This document shows, piece after piece, positions 12,401 through 25,494 of a stretch of DNA of 64,000 nt. Location of the stretch: assembly GCA_019787685.1 (NCBI GenBank), contig JAHNUO010000001.1:1364001-1428000 (forward strand), given 5' to 3'. Origin of the DNA: Chiua virens (lineage: Eukaryota > Basidiomycota > Agaricomycetes > Boletales > Boletaceae). A program made the translations under genes and the position numbers. The stretch's first letter is position 1. Every line of letters begins with the position of its first letter. The notes beneath the pieces were generated by a model. It searched no databases and had not been told where the DNA came from. It worked only from the letters and a program-made list of their open reading frames with translations.

Positions 12401-12611
12401 CGTGGGAAGGCGCCGGCTCCGAGACGTGTACGCGGAGCTAGGTAGGTGCACGTCAATGAAGGGAGAAAGGTGAGAGAAAAGGACGGACTTGGTTCGGGTG
12501 GACATCGGAGCCACCTAGATGGACAAAGAGGGAGTCTGAAGCATCGGGGAGGGTAAGGGGAGAGAGAAGATCATTGTCATGCTGAGTGTATGCGGACGTG
12601 GGGAGAGACAT
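6409..12611 (-). CDS. Very large DYRK-family protein kinase (Pom1-like)
   Basis: DYRKs are dual-specificity kinases that autophosphorylate a YxY tyrosine; in fungi Pom1 controls cell polarity and size. The kinase domain sits at about 7990-6700: [13 protein letters not shown] (DYRK homology box), [78 protein letters not shown] and the CMGC insert with LGPPDKDFI. All catalytic residues are present. In front is an extreme low-complexity region of more than 1300 residues (about 12390-8060), rich in Ser, Pro, Thr and basic residues, with many SP/TP sites, in three large exons. The start at 12611 ([14 protein letters not shown]) joins the long exon from a donor after HPNQ; the long exon itself lacks an ATG at its left end (its frame opens with TTG). 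Stop TAA 6411-6409. The kinase identity is firm; the first exon is tentative. Confidence 0.88.
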
Positions 12612-13391
12612 TCCACGACAGACAGTCGAACCAACACGTGGAGGGGGAAGGTGGACAGAAAAGACGACGAAAAAAGGGGCGAGACGGAAGGGACGACGAA
12701 CGAGGTGGTCGTCGTCGTCGACGGCGAGCAAGAGCCTGCTGGAAGAGACGAGCAGAGAAAGTCGGGAGAGATTGTTGGTAAATGTTTGTTCTCCGCCACT
12801 ATAAGCTTGTGGGCGCAGAGAGCGACTGCTCGTGCAGGCCCAGGGTCGAGTAGTGTTGCTTGGTTGAATTGCTAGTAGTAGAAGGATTCAGAGACATCCG
12901 AACTCAGCGCAGAGCATTGACACGCTCCGCTTCCTCATCAGCTCCACCAATTTGAACCGACAGTCCGCCCAGCTCAGCGAAGTCCCGTCTACCATCGTCT
13001 CGACGTACGTTGGCAGACAACGTTGAACATGCCTTCAATTGACGTCTTTGCCATGTATTTTGCACAGCAACGCCTCCCGCTTGACTCCTGTCTCTCCTTC
13101 CAGTCCTCCCCCGCGGTACCACCGTCGGTGCGGTCGTACATACAATTCGCCTCTTCGGCTCCCACCACGTGAACCCTACCACAAGAACGCGGACGCCCTG
13201 AGCCAAGTTTGTCAAACGCGTGTCCGAGCCCTGACCGTCTTTAATCTTGGCCGAAATCGTACACAAATCGTCAGCTCCTACATCGTTTTCTCCCTTTCCT
13301 CTCCTCTTTCTCTTCATCGTCCTTCCCAATCTCTCCCCATCTCCTCTTCACCTCCTCTTCACCACCCAAATCTCCCTTCAATCGCATCTTC
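12612..13391. promoter_or_regulatory. Divergent promoter region, DYRK kinase / Zn-cluster factor
   Basis: 780 bp between two outward-facing genes. The side next to the Zn-cluster gene (about 13275-13385) is almost pure pyrimidine on the plus strand (runs of ctcc, tcttc, cctctc). CT tracts of this kind are common just upstream of start codons in filamentous fungi. No conserved gene frame in the interval. Confidence 0.55.
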
Positions 13392-14332
13392 ATGTCTTCT
13401 GTCGACCGAAATCAGACGCCGGACGGCGACGACCTTGCGGATGTCCAATCCACAGACCTCCAACCTCAGATGACCGTCCATCCCGTCGGTGGTTACTCAA
13501 ATATGCCCATGCACATGTACCCTTTCCCACCCGGTCTCGTTCCTCCCCAGCCTCTCCGTTCAAAGCGCAGGCAAGTCAAGAACGCATGCACAAATTGTCA
13601 AAAAGCATGCAAGAAGTGCGACGACGCCCGTCCTTGTCTCCGCTGCGTCAAGTACGGCATCGCTGAAGAGTGCGTCGACTCTCAGCGCAAGGAGAGGAAA
13701 AAGGGTGTGAAACGTGGTCCCTACAAGAAGCGCGATGGAAAAGGTGTGCCTTCGTCGTTCTCGCCACATCCCTTCACCTTTACGCAACATCCGTCTCATC
13801 ATCTTCTCTTTCTTTTTCTTTCCTTTTTTTTTCTGACTTTGATTGAGGTCGCGCAGGCACCAGCGTCGACACTGCCGACGAGCCGGAGCAACCAAGCATG
13901 TCCGTTCCCCAGGGCATGCCCCCGCCCTCGGCATCCCCGCCTATGCCTCCCTACATGGCTGCCCCTGTAGGTTATGCGGCGGGTTTCTACGGGCAATTCC
14001 CCGCCCCACCCACCCCCAAACCGGGTGAGGCTCCAGCATACTACCCCCAGTTCTACATCGCTCCTGTCCCTCCCCCCAATCACAACGGACATGGACAAGA
14101 TGGTGAACAACAGGGGTATGCGCAGCCGCCGCAGTTCTATCCGGCCACGTTCCTCCCGTACGCTCCCCAGCCGTACGCCCCTTACATGGTCCATCCCCAT
14201 CGTCCCGATGGTCAGATAGCCATGGCACCCCCTCAGTACGCGTCGTTCGCCCAGCTTTATGGAAAGCCGCCGTCCGCTGGGGCATCCCATGAGAACGGAA
14301 GAAATGATCACGGTCACGGTGATGAGAACTAG
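13392..14332 (+). CDS. Zn(II)2Cys6 transcription factor, short, Pro/Tyr-rich C-terminus
   Basis: Fungal-specific binuclear zinc cluster regulator. The cluster lies at about residues 65-95: CTNC, six residues, C, five residues, C, LR, C, eight residues, C. This spacing (CX2CX6CX5CX2CX8C) fits the family. It is followed by a strongly basic block RKERKKGVKRGPYKKRDGK, probably the linker and nuclear localisation signal. A single intron 13744-13856 (113 nt, long for this locus, with a T-rich 3' end) follows, and the second exon is Pro/Tyr/Gln/Met-rich (QPPQFYPATFLPYAPQPYAP) with a His/Asp-rich end and stop TAG 14330-14332. There is no fungal_trans middle homology domain, so the protein (about 275 residues) is short for the class. 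Gene name not recognised. Confidence 0.88.
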
Positions 14333-16513
14333 CTGACTTGCCGCTGTCTGAATTAGACAGCATATCATTGCTTTTTTGGTTATCTCACATGCTCTCCTCA
14401 TTCACCATTCACGTTGTATGTCATCATTCTTTTCTCGCTGTATATGTCTTGTAAGTTCCACGATGACGCCGCCTCATGACTCATGCCCTGCCTGTCTGTT
14501 GTATAGTGTAGCACTAGCACTGTCGATACCTACTCCTGGCGTAGCTTGACGATTGGAATAACGACGTTGTTGCCTTCTCATGCTAGACTCACGCCAGTTC
14601 CGTGCGCGATGGCCGTAATCGATGATGGATAATGATGGTACACTACTTGATTCTTCGATCTCGTTCTGCACAGTCCGTAAGCCCCAACCCCGCACCATCG
14701 CTGGGCCGATGTTCCGAATCTCGATCGAGGAAACAAAACTATTTCGCTGTTGCTAAACGGAGGGTCGCTGTATTTGGTCCTTGACGCACTGCTCAGCGGC
14801 GTTGCTAGGACCCTGCACTGTCCTCTTTATCCCATTGTTTGAGAGCCCCGAGGAACGCTGAGCGGGTGTCACAGGCGGCGCGCGGAGGGGTCGCGGCGGT
14901 GGAGTCATGGGAGCCACCGTCAGTATATTTAATAACTTTCTGATGGTTGTGACACAATGGCGCCCGGCTACTATAACTGAATAACAAGTTATACATATTC
15001 GGTTCCTCCCCACGGACCGAGCCCAAAAACTGACAGAGCCGCCCAACATCCCAGACCCCTGTACTAGCAGGCAGGACCTCGACGCCTCTTTCATCATGGC
15101 CAGTGTTCGGGAGCGGGTCTGGCTAGACTAAGCGCAGGTTTGAGTCACCTGAACCTCCGTCAACGACACATGTTGATGGTGTGCAGGGAAAACCATTTAA
15201 AACGGATGGCCGTGACTTGGCGACAGTCGGCAGTAATTGATATCACCGAGTCCCAGGTGCTGCCGTCATTGTCCATCATGCCACATCAATCCAGAATCCA
15301 GATTGAACTTACTTTAGTGGAAACGCGTGCTCCTGATCGCAACGCGGTGATCCGAGGAGTTCGAACTATATCCCAGTCCCGTCCGTCCCAACACAGGAAC
15401 TATTAGCTTTTCATATTCACAAAGACGATCGAGTTCGTCATTTCAAAATTACTGGCAACGCGGCCGCGTCTTCTTGTCTCGTTGGATTATATATATGTAT
15501 ATGATCCGAGGCACGACTGAAACAGCATGCCAAGCTTGATCTATACCCTTAGAAGGAGGTCAGCGGGTTTACCGTGAACGTGCCAACTCTAGCGAAGAGA
15601 ATCAATAGCGTCATACCAGTGCCGGAATTTCGTCGATGCACACCTCCCCGAAAAGGTGACCAGCATGAAATCCTGTTCTTCAGGATACGTGATAACAGCG
15701 CATTGCAATCGCGGCATTTGAGAGTAGCCGTACGAGCGCCGGGTCTGCTGACGTCTAAGTGGACATAGGCGGGTGGGGACCTGACGGACTGCGCCGTGAT
15801 TGGAACGAGGATTCTGAATCTTCCAGTCTACCGGTGGATCTGACTATCACCGTTCCTCATGGTCGGGCGGTGGTAGAGGAAGACCCTGTTGACGGTATTG
15901 GAACAAGCCGCCTTCTTCGTGCCACTTTGCGCCATTGGTAAACAATGAATTTGATCATGCGACGCGACCATGTACATTCTCGCAAGTTCTGTGGCAATCT
16001 CAAATACACACCTTTGAATATTGAGGTCCATCATCAACGCGCCGTTACATACATATATGGGTGTGTACCCAAGTTTGTCGGGTCATAGTAACCTTGGATT
16101 ATCTCCGGCTGCAAAATATGGCTGAGATTGGACATCGATGGACGGAATGGAGCCGACCTAGGAAATAACGGCTGCCAGACGAGAAGATTCAACTTGAAGT
16201 TGTCGAGGCTGTAGCCAAGCAGGACGAACCGCAAATTTGGATCGCCTGCGGGATTGATAATCAGCTTATCTGCAACGTGTGTCGCAGGGTCCTTTGCGGT
16301 CAATAGTATTAGCACCGGCGTTGTTATCGCTATCAATGAATCATGGCGTGTACTTGTGTGGGTCCACTGAATGTTGCGGGTCAATATGGATTCATCCTAG
16401 TCAGGGGTTGGTCAACAGCTGGCACCACAGAGACCCCGTGCACTCGTGTGAGAATGTACCACGTACTTCCGCTTCAACGACTCGTCATATATTTAGGACA
16501 TTACAAAACCGAA
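14333..16513. other. Long intergenic region with no supported gene
   Basis: 2.2 kb between the Zn-cluster gene and RFT1. Frames up to about 116 codons exist on both strands, but none shows a motif, conserved composition or a plausible exon chain. An AT-rich tatatatatgtatatg stretch lies near 15490. Nothing else seen. Confidence 0.45.
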
Positions 16514-18433
16514 ATGCCTTCCGAGTCACCAGCTGACCACAATGATAGTCGCCTTTTGGTCCGCTCACTTGGTTCAGTGAGGTCCTTGATCGGCCTACAA
16601 CTGGTATCTCGACTGGTTACGTTTGTCCTTAACCAAGGCCTTCTCCGTATCGCCTCTCCTCAAGCATATGGCACGGCAGCCGTCCAGTTCGAGTTGCTTA
16701 TGAGCACTATACTCTTCTTAAGCCGCGAAGGTGTCAGGAATAGCCTCCTTCGTGTTTGGCCACAGCAAGTGGACGTCGACAATTCTTCCACGGTCCTATC
16801 GGTAGCACAGTGCGCGAATCTCGCAGCCTTGCCCTTCTTCATCGGTCTGCCGACTACCCTGGTCACGATCGCGCTTTACACTTTCTCTGCCTCCGAAGCT
16901 ACTGCAAGTCAGCCTCACTTTTATCTCGCCTTATTTATTTATGCTGCTGCCGCCATTGGTGAACTGTCGAGCGAGCCAATGCACAACCAGTGAGATATGT
17001 CGTTGAATCACGATATGTATTAATCTACCTGTCACAGTGCCATGGGCGAAGTGTGCACAAATGTACGAGTGAGAGCCGAAGGATTTGGAATCATCCTCAA
17101 AACGGTCACCACCTACTTGGCATTGCTCTATGACAGCAATTCCCAGTACCCAGGCGAGCTTGCTTTGATGGCATTTGCTTTCGGTCAGTTAGCGTACAGT
17201 GCAGCTGTATTTGGGGTTTACAGATCACAATTTCCTGCACTAAACATCTGGCCAACCGCTCTGCCTAAGCAGCAGCGAACTCCCAAGTGTGCAACTTATT
17301 CTTCCAACTTATTCTCTACTAATATTCTAACTCTGTCGAACAGTCAACCTCCGTGGAATCGTTTAGTCGCTGAATTCTTCGACCCTGATGCACTGCATCT
17401 ATCGATGACGATGACATCACAATCGGTCGTAAAGCATTTTCTCACCGAGGGTGATAAATTTCTTGTCTCGTATTGGAGCCCTCTTCAGGATCAAGGAGGG
17501 TATGCGATCGCCGTCAATTATGGTACGTGTCCAAGAGCCTGCAGTATGATGCTCGTTTTAAACTCTCGTTCCAGGGTCTTTGATCGCGCGCATAGTCTTT
17601 CAGCCGATCGAGGAGATGTGCCGGGTCTACTTCTCCAAAGCCTTGTCAGGCACTGTGTCGCAGAAGAGTTCCACTACAACAGAAACCTCTACCCATTTAG
17701 CATCGCTCAATCAAGCATCTGGTGCCGTCGCTTCCCTGCTCACAGTTCAGATTGCCTTCTCCATGCTTGTCGTGGCCTTTGGATCCTCATACCTAGCGAT
17801 TGTTCTACAGCTCCTACTGCCCGCACAGTATATATCCACGAGCGCACCTAAAGTGTTGTCGGCATGGATATGGTATATACCAGTTCTTGCTCTCAATGGA
17901 GGCCTAGAAGCGTTTTATTCTAGCGTTGCCACCCCTCAAGATCTTCGTGTACAGAGCCGGTAAGTCGTTTTGTTTTGTGCGGGCCGATGATACTTACGCT
18001 TAATAGATGGATGCTCGCCTTTTCGACAATCTACATCTTGTCCGCGATTGCGTTGTACCACCTTGGATTCGGCGACGCATCGCTGGTGTATGCTAATATC
18101 ATCAACCTTACGACCCGTATATGGTACACGGCGACTTGGATAGCGAGATATTTTGAGGACAGGGTGAAATCCCACCAAATTAGCCTCGCAGGCGTAGTTC
18201 CTGGATGGAGGTTCTCTGGAATGGTCTTATTATCCTTTTCGATCATCTCCCGCGCCGATGCGAACCAGCACCTTTCAGAGGAAGTGGAACGGTTGGGCCG
18301 AAGAGCATTGTTCTCCATACCAGTACTTGGCCACGTCGCATTGGGAGGTGGATTGGGTATTGTATGTGTTGGGCTATGGTGGGTGACAGAGGGGGAAAGA
18401 TTGATCGCTCGAGAACGGATCAAAGTAGAGTAG
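16514..18433 (+). CDS. RFT1: Rft1-family ER membrane protein (lipid-linked oligosaccharide pathway)
   Basis: Rft1 is a multi-pass ER membrane protein of the MOP flippase superfamily needed for N-glycosylation after the Man5GlcNAc2-PP-dolichol stage; whether it is the flippase itself is debated. The first exon (16514-about 16989) has the typical opening: SLGSVRSLIGLQLVSRLVTF, then ASPQAYGTAAVQFELL and STILFLSREGVRNSLLR, which I recognise as Rft1. The second begins near 17038 with GEVCTNVRVRAEGFGIILKT; later exons carry FFDPDALHLS, FLTEGDKFLVS, QDQGGYAIAVNYGSLIAR and FQPIEEMCRVYFS. The C-terminal exon has alternating hydrophobic segments (AFSTIYILSAIALYHLGF, GHVALGGGLGIVCVGLWWV). Introns are phase-consistent (for example CA|T at the first, AA|T near 17286). 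ATG at 16514 precedes MPSESPADHND; stop TAG 18431-18433. The next gene starts only 118 bp downstream. Confidence 0.92.
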
Positions 18434-18551
18434 ATATCAATACTTGGTAGGGATATATAGACAATCGCAACCCCCAAGTCATGGACCAATATTACACTGC
18501 CACCGGCGTGGTGTTGAGCGCCTTTTGTCCCTTACACGCATCCAGCTCGGA

Positions 18552-21500
18552 ATGGCTTCGGAGGTTGTGGTAGAACCCATTGATGAAGTGGGTGAATTCA
18601 ACAATGAATATCCTTGACTTCCATGATCTAGACACTTGCGATACCAGGCTCAATTAGCGGGTGATAGTGGTCAGATCAATCTCTTTCAATGGCTCGCAGC
18701 TCTGGAGAAGAGTCTTCGAGAGATTGCTGTCGTACGTCTTCATAATTTCTTTGGACCACAGATAGTCTCACCATTTTCCAGGATCAATTAAAGTCCACGC
18801 AACCTTCTGTCGAAGAAACGCTGTTCAAAGTCGTATGCGGAAACGACAATTATCCACTGCCCGGTCGCGGGCTGCGCAATCTTGCAGCAAGATGTTTCAT
18901 CATTCAGTACACCAGAGGCGACTCCAGGACGTTGTTTGATACCCTCAGAACTCTGCTAAAGACCGCAGGTGACGTGAAAATCGACAAGAATTCCCTCCGG
19001 ATGTAAGGTGTCGTCCAGCATGCCGTGATATCCTCATAACAAATGGTACTAGAGCAGCGTTTTGGACGATCGGTGAACTTATGGCCACCTTTGGTTCTCA
19101 GGTACGTCCAGAAACTCTGTTTGATTGCTGAAGCTTCAATTCAAGCTACATTTCTAGTTCATGTCTTTCTTGGCCGAAATCGCAACCATTTCCGTGAAAA
19201 CATTTAGATCTTCTAGTGTAAGAATAGGAGATGTTGTTTGCGTCATGGGATCTGATATCTTCCAATCAGTCTCCTCAAATGCGCTGTCACGCTTTGATCA
19301 TGCTTCGTAAAGCCTTGAGCTCAGCCAAGAAGGCATTGTCGGATTCTCTCGCCAAAGATATTCTCAAGAACATGAAGAATGGATTGACAGACAAGGTCCT
19401 TGCTGTCCAGAGAGCCTCCGCTGGGGTGAAGTACCTTGCTTTCCCGCACTGGAACTCTATCCTCATATCACCTCAAGGTTCTGATCGCCATGTTCACTCC
19501 TGAAGAATCCGTTACACTCGCAGACATCGAGTCGGTGCTCGGGATTTGCATAAAAAGTTTAGATGGTAGCGATCGGTTGACAAGACGATCTCTTGCCCAG
19601 CTGGTCGGTCATATGCTATCAGCGACTCAGGTGCTTCGAGTTGCCTCTGCTCCTGATCCCCCTCAAAAGGGAAAGAAGGAACAAGAGGACGACGACGGGA
19701 CGAACCTTGGTGTCTCTGAGACTATGAAGCCTCTCCTCAGCCCTGGAGAAATGCTATCGCAATTGTCTGCGCATTTCAACAAACCACAGTTATCACGAAA
19801 AGCACGCGTGGGTGTCTTCGACTTCTATGTCGCGCTGTTGACGAAACTTGATGCATCCTTCACGGAGAGCAATTACGGCCTCATTGTCAATCACCTCATG
19901 ACTGAAGTCGTGTCAAATCCAAAGAATGGTTCTACGAGATACGACAGACTATTCATTCAGAAGCTGGTCGGAGCTATACTCAGGGACCTTATTGCGACTA
20001 GGATGCTCAGCGAACAAGGACAAATTTCTGCAATCCAAGAACTCTCATCTTCTTATGCGAAGCGTTGGCCAGCTCTCATGCCTGGACAAACGACCCCGAA
20101 CTCAATCGTCTTGAAAATCGTCCTCAAAGAGATCGCGGAGTTGTTGCGACAGCTTGGCAATGCACCACCTCCTGTACAGGTGATTCCATAACATGGTCTA
20201 AAGAAGAAATTCGACACTCACAATTGACATTTGCTTAGGATGCAATATCAGACCCGTTACTGAATCTCTTGACTCACCCCAGTCACGGAGTTCGTGTGAA
20301 CGCAAGCTGGACACTTCGATGCTTCTGTTTTTCAACCCCCTTGCGCTTGCCCAGTGCAATACTCTCGATCTCGGAGGCATTGCACCGGGACGTAGAGTCA
20401 TTGCAATCTCCCGCGGCGCCCTCTGATATCGATCGACGTGCACTAGGACGCGCCTATGGTTTGGCGGCCTTGGTCTCAATCATACCACATCGTCCATTGT
20501 ATGTTTCCTTCGACATTGCTTCCAACGTCCTCGACACAGCCACAAACCTTCTCAGGCGTGCGAGTGAACACGATGTCCAGATGGCAGGCGTTGAAGTGGA
20601 GGTTGCATGGATACTGATTGCTTCGCTCATGTTCCTCGGACCCAATTTCGTTCGGTCACATCTCCCTCAACTCTTGGTTCTCTGGCGAAATGCATTACCA
20701 AAGCCGACTACCAAAGACAGCGTCCCCGGTCGCAGTGCTATCGAGTGGGAGTTCCTACTGCACGTTCGAGAGAGCGCGCTCGGTGCTATTTTATGTTTTC
20801 TTCTTCATAACACACCTCTAGTGACCCTTGACGTTTCTCGAAGGATTTCCTCCTTGTTGAGTAATGCTCTCGCATTTACGGCTGTGTTTGCTTCTCAGCC
20901 CTCGGAAGAAGCCTCTTCGGGTCTGCAGGGCTCGTCCCTCCGCATGAGAGAAAGCTTGCTTCGTCGAAGGGTGTTCCAGTGCTTTACTGCATTGGGATCG
21001 TCGACGTTGACCGATTCCATTCAGTCAAGCCTGCTGCAGTCGACCATATCCTCTTTTGCAGCACCGGAGAGCGATGGTGTTTCTGCGATGCAAGCCTCCA
21101 TAGCCTCCTCTTCCGGTACCTTTACTACCGTTTGGCAATCAGCTGACGGATATGGGTATGGGGTAGCGACGATGGATATTGTGAATGACGAAGCCGAGGC
21201 ACTTTCCAAAGGATTGGAAAGTGGTAAATCTATGCAAGAACAGATCGAGGACCTTACAGACTTACTTGTACGCGCTTCTTCCGATAGTAATAGCTGCTTG
21301 CTAATCTTTCCTTAGCTACGAATGCCAGTGCTCGGATCGTGCGAGCATGACACCCTCTCGTTATGTCTGACGAACCCTACCAGTGACGATCGCACCATCC
21401 TTGATTGTCCACCTGCTTCGTCAGCTGTTGTGGATGCGTCAATCGAATTGTTCGCTCGATTGCTCCCCATACAAGACTTGAGTACGATGACTCGGACTGT

Positions 21501-24500
21501 GGCTCAGCTCGTCGAATCGGTGAAATCTCCGAAACTCGAAAGGAATTCGGGTCGAAAGGTTGCCGTGCTAGTGAACAGCGTGGTAGCTATCGCGCGCGCT
21601 CTGCGTTGCGCAATGGAGTCTCACTCTCGTCAAGCAAAAGAAACCCTTGGACATACTCAAGTTACGACCCCTCTGGCTTCGTTGCTGAAGGTAATTTATA
21701 TTTCCCAAAAATCCGCGTGTTTTGACATTTGTTACTACAGGATGCACTTGTTGATGGAGATCCTCTTTTACGGCGGACTAGCAGCGATGCCATCGGTCGT
21801 CTGGCTAACATCTCAGGAACAGCTTTCTTGTCGAGTCAAGCGAAGGTGTTGGTCGATCATATCGTTAATAATCGTGACCCACAGGGTCGCGCTGGTTGTG
21901 CTCTGGCTTTCGCAGCTCTTTATCATCATGTTGGGGGCCTCGTTGCTGCACCGATTCTGAAGACGACAGTCAACATACTCATTTCGCTCAGTAATGACCC
22001 GCACCCGCTCGTTCATGTCTGGTCTTTGATGGCATTGGCGAGGGTGATCGATGCCGCCAGCCTGACTTTTGCACCCTTCGTCCAGAGCACCCTCGGAATG
22101 CTGCTCAAGATATACATGTCTGACACTCACGAGACCGAGGGCGGGACGCTCAATAATGCCAACATCAGTGGTGATCTGCAGGCCTTCCCTGTCGTATGCC
22201 GTATAATCGATGCCATCATTACCATTTTGGGACCCGATGTTCAAGAGTCGACGCGAACTAGGACACTGGTCCTCGATCTCGTTCGAGAGTTCTCACTAGA
22301 AGAGGATGAAATCATTCTGGTTGAGGCAATCAAATGCACACAGCACCTTCTCATGTTCGCCCCGGAGCACGTGGATGTCCCGGAAACAGTTGGACGCTTT
22401 AGGACGTATCTTGGTTCTAGCCGCCGGCAGCTCAGGCTCGCGGCGATTGACGCGTTGTACCAGCTCGTCCAGAAGGATGCGCTAGTTGTGTCGAGGATCG
22501 GTGGCGACCGGTTGGTAGAAGATCTGTTTGCTATGCTGGATGGCGATCCTAGCATTGAAGGTGTCCGGAACGTCATCGCAAGTTGGCTCGCGCAAACTGC
22601 CATTCACAATCCTTCCGCTTGGATTGACCTATGCCAAAGGATCATGTTACGAACCAACGCCACGCAGAGAGTGGCCGATACTTCTGGAAACCTCGATGAT
22701 GAAGGGCAGTCCCTAAATGCAACGATACCTGCCGACAAGACCGATCAAGACCGATCGTCTTCCGTCGCCATGTCTCGGTGGAGAACCCAGCTGTTTGCTC
22801 TGCACTGCTTGCATGAGATCTGTACCATCGTGAACCAGTCTGGAAGGCAGGAACATTTCGATATACCGTATGCACGCAGTCGAGGCTTCCCTGTCCAAGG
22901 CCTTCTCGTTTCCCGCATACCAGATTTAATCAAGATGGCGTTCACTGCGTCAGCAGCCTATGTCACGGAGATTCGTCTAGAAGGATTGGTAGTCTTGCGC
23001 GACATTATCCAAGTAAGCTCACAGCTCCTTTGAATCGTCTCCTGCTAAGGGTTGCCAGGTCTTCTCGAAAGCACCTGATCCGGATTATCCAGAAGCATTG
23101 TTGCTAGAGCAACATCAGGCTCCAATTACGGCAGCCTTGACCCCTGCTTTTTCTTCCGACTCCACTCCCGAAATTCTGTCATCAGCTATTGATGCTTGCG
23201 CTGTATTCGTGGGTTGTGGCGTCGTTAAGGATGTCAGTAGGATGGGTCGCATACTTAAACAGCTGACAAGCCCCCTCAAAGAAGTGGATGGTGAGCAAGA
23301 AAGTATACTCATGTCAAACCGACCTGACCCTCAGGCCCAGATTCTGGCAATCTGAAAATTGGGACGCTAGGGGGGCTTAGCCCGAACGCATCTGCCATGC
23401 TGACTGTTTCTATCCTTACTGCCTGGGCTCGATTGGAATTCGCTTCTGCCGAACAAGAGTATCTTCACGACGTCATCAAGCCTTATCGAGGTGTTCTTGC
23501 TTCGCAGTGGATCGCGTGCTTGCGAGACTACGCTACTATTCGTGCGGATTCAGAATTCGTGCATGACTTGTCCATTGTTTCCGTGGACCCCTCGTATGCA
23601 AATCTTGGGAAAGTGGTCTTACTGCCGGTAAGTTCCAAACTCCGTTGAGTGGGTATTTCTGACTCAGGATTAGTATTACTCTGATTCTTGGGCCACCATC
23701 CTCCAAGCGGTCGCCAATGCGATGGAACACAGTGGGCAACATGTCTCCAGTTCTATTCTTGGTCAAAAGTCAACTGGGGCGGTACCCTCGTCGAATGGTG
23801 TCGGACTTCCCCGCCCCGAACCAGCCCCATTATTCTTTGTTCTGTTTGGGCTCATCTATGAGGCTTTAGCAATTTCATCCCCTCAAGAGTCTGTGAGCCC
23901 CAACTTGCGCGGTGCTACAGTGACCTGCGTCACTCAGGGCCCTTAAATGTTTGATTGATCCCCGTTATTCGGGGAAAGCACTCCTTGAACCCACTGTCTT
24001 CAAAGAATTCATCAGCTTGTGTTATCGGATGGCGATGGTAGAAAAAGCGGTGACTCTTGTGCACCTGTTGGAGGTCATCACAGAGTTCGCCAAACACTTT
24101 GGTAAACTTGGCATCGAAAGCGTCGTAGTACCGTAAGTCAGTTCAAAATATCGTTAGGCACTACCACTCTTAACCCCTTCGGTAGAAACGAAGCTTTATC
24201 CCCGAACTCAGTCCGTTTCCACTGCTTGAAAATCTGTGCATATGTTTTGCGCCATGCTCGACATACCCAAGGTGCCCCGGCTATTTGTACGTAGACTTCA
24301 GTATCATTTGTTCTCATTTACTGACAGAATCCCTTGTCCCAGCTGGAACCGTTCAAGAACTCACCAAGATGGTCAGCTGCGCTGTGGCAGCTTTCCAGCT
24401 CGTCGCGGCAACTACCGAGGGGAATGTGAGGGAGGACGTGAGGGGCGTAGGTTGCATGCTCTATGCGGGTACGGTCCTTTAACGGGTTTATGATATTCCT

Positions 24501-25494
24501 TTCTCATCCTGACCTATCACTAGAATTGTTGAAAGACGAGACATTAGATATCGACCTGATAACTCCGACCTTGCCTGCGTTTAAGTGCTTGGTATCGGTA
24601 GAAGCTCACCCTAGGGTTCGTGATCGTTATGACAGCCTGATTCACGGTATCCTGTCGTCGTGCCTCCTCGATGTTGACGAGATGCGGTCGGTTCTTTACT
24701 TGAAGTCTTCTTTTACATACTAAATACCGAATATTTCTACAGTGGTAGAGAAGGTCTCATTTCATCTAAAAAAATCAAGACGAACCTTTTGGCGGCCGTT
24801 CTAATCTTGACTAGTCTGCCCCCGAAAGTTAAAGTAGCTCGAGGCGTGGTGGAGCATCTGTGCTTCATGATCTCGCAGAAGCTAGAAGAGAACGATGATG
24901 TACGATACCTCCCCAGTCGACGATCATCACGGCCACTGAAACCAAACACAGATCGCTATTCTTGCTGTCCACTGTGCAAAAACCATCATTGTTGCCGCCT
25001 CCGGCAAAGACTTGCTCCGCGCTTGTGCTCGGCTGCTGTTACCTGGGTTGATCCGTTTCGTGGCTAGAACGTCGCCCCGGTTGGATGATGGCTCTCTGAC
25101 GGAACAAAACAATGCATCCATCGAAGAAGTATGGAAGGCGTTTTCGGCACTTATTGCATTGACGAAAGCGGAGCAACGTGAGAGTTATACTTCTCGTCTC
25201 TATTCGCAACCTGACGAGGCGAATACAGGGACTCGGGTACTAAGCATCATCTTGCCGACGGTCTCGCTGTTGCTCCGTCCTTGCCAAAATCCGCCTCCGA
25301 GCGCGCACTCGAGCGCCGTTGCACAGTTGCTCACGTTCGCAGCCTCGTCTCCTGTCAACTTCAAGGAAGCCACTGCGCAGCTTGATGGAGATATACGTGA
25401 GACTCTCGAACTATCGATCAGGAAAGCGGTGGAAGGATCGTCGACCGCGAATCAGACGACTGCGCGTCCCCAGATTTCTTTGCGGTCATTTTGA
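18552..25494 (+). CDS. LAA1: HEAT-repeat protein HEATR5/Laa1 (AP-1 accessory)
   Basis: Laa1/HEATR5 is a roughly 2000-residue all-helical HEAT-repeat protein that binds the clathrin adaptor AP-1 at the trans-Golgi/endosome. The gene spans 6.9 kb. Exon 1 MASEVVVEPIDE joins (acceptor at about 18651) to AQLAGDSGQINLFQWLAALEK. Landmarks: NYPLPGRGLRNLAARCF near 18840, LVGHMLSATQVLRVAS near 19600, HPSHGVRVNASWTLRCF near 20280, RRTSSDAIGRLANISGT near 21770, DPQGRAGCALAFAALYHHVGG near 21890, and YRMAMVEKAVTLVHLLEVI near 24030. The protein ends ARPQISLRSF before TGA 25492-25494. Around 23890-23940 the frame is kept only if a 49-nt GT-AG intron (gtctgt to cactcag) is removed; without it there is a TAA at 23944. 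More than 12 introns; some borders are approximate. Confidence 0.9.

Noticed and set aside
23881..23950. Premature TAA in LAA1
   Set aside because: A 49-nt GT-AG intron (gtctgt to cactcag) removes the frame break and gives QEALKCLIDP in phase.
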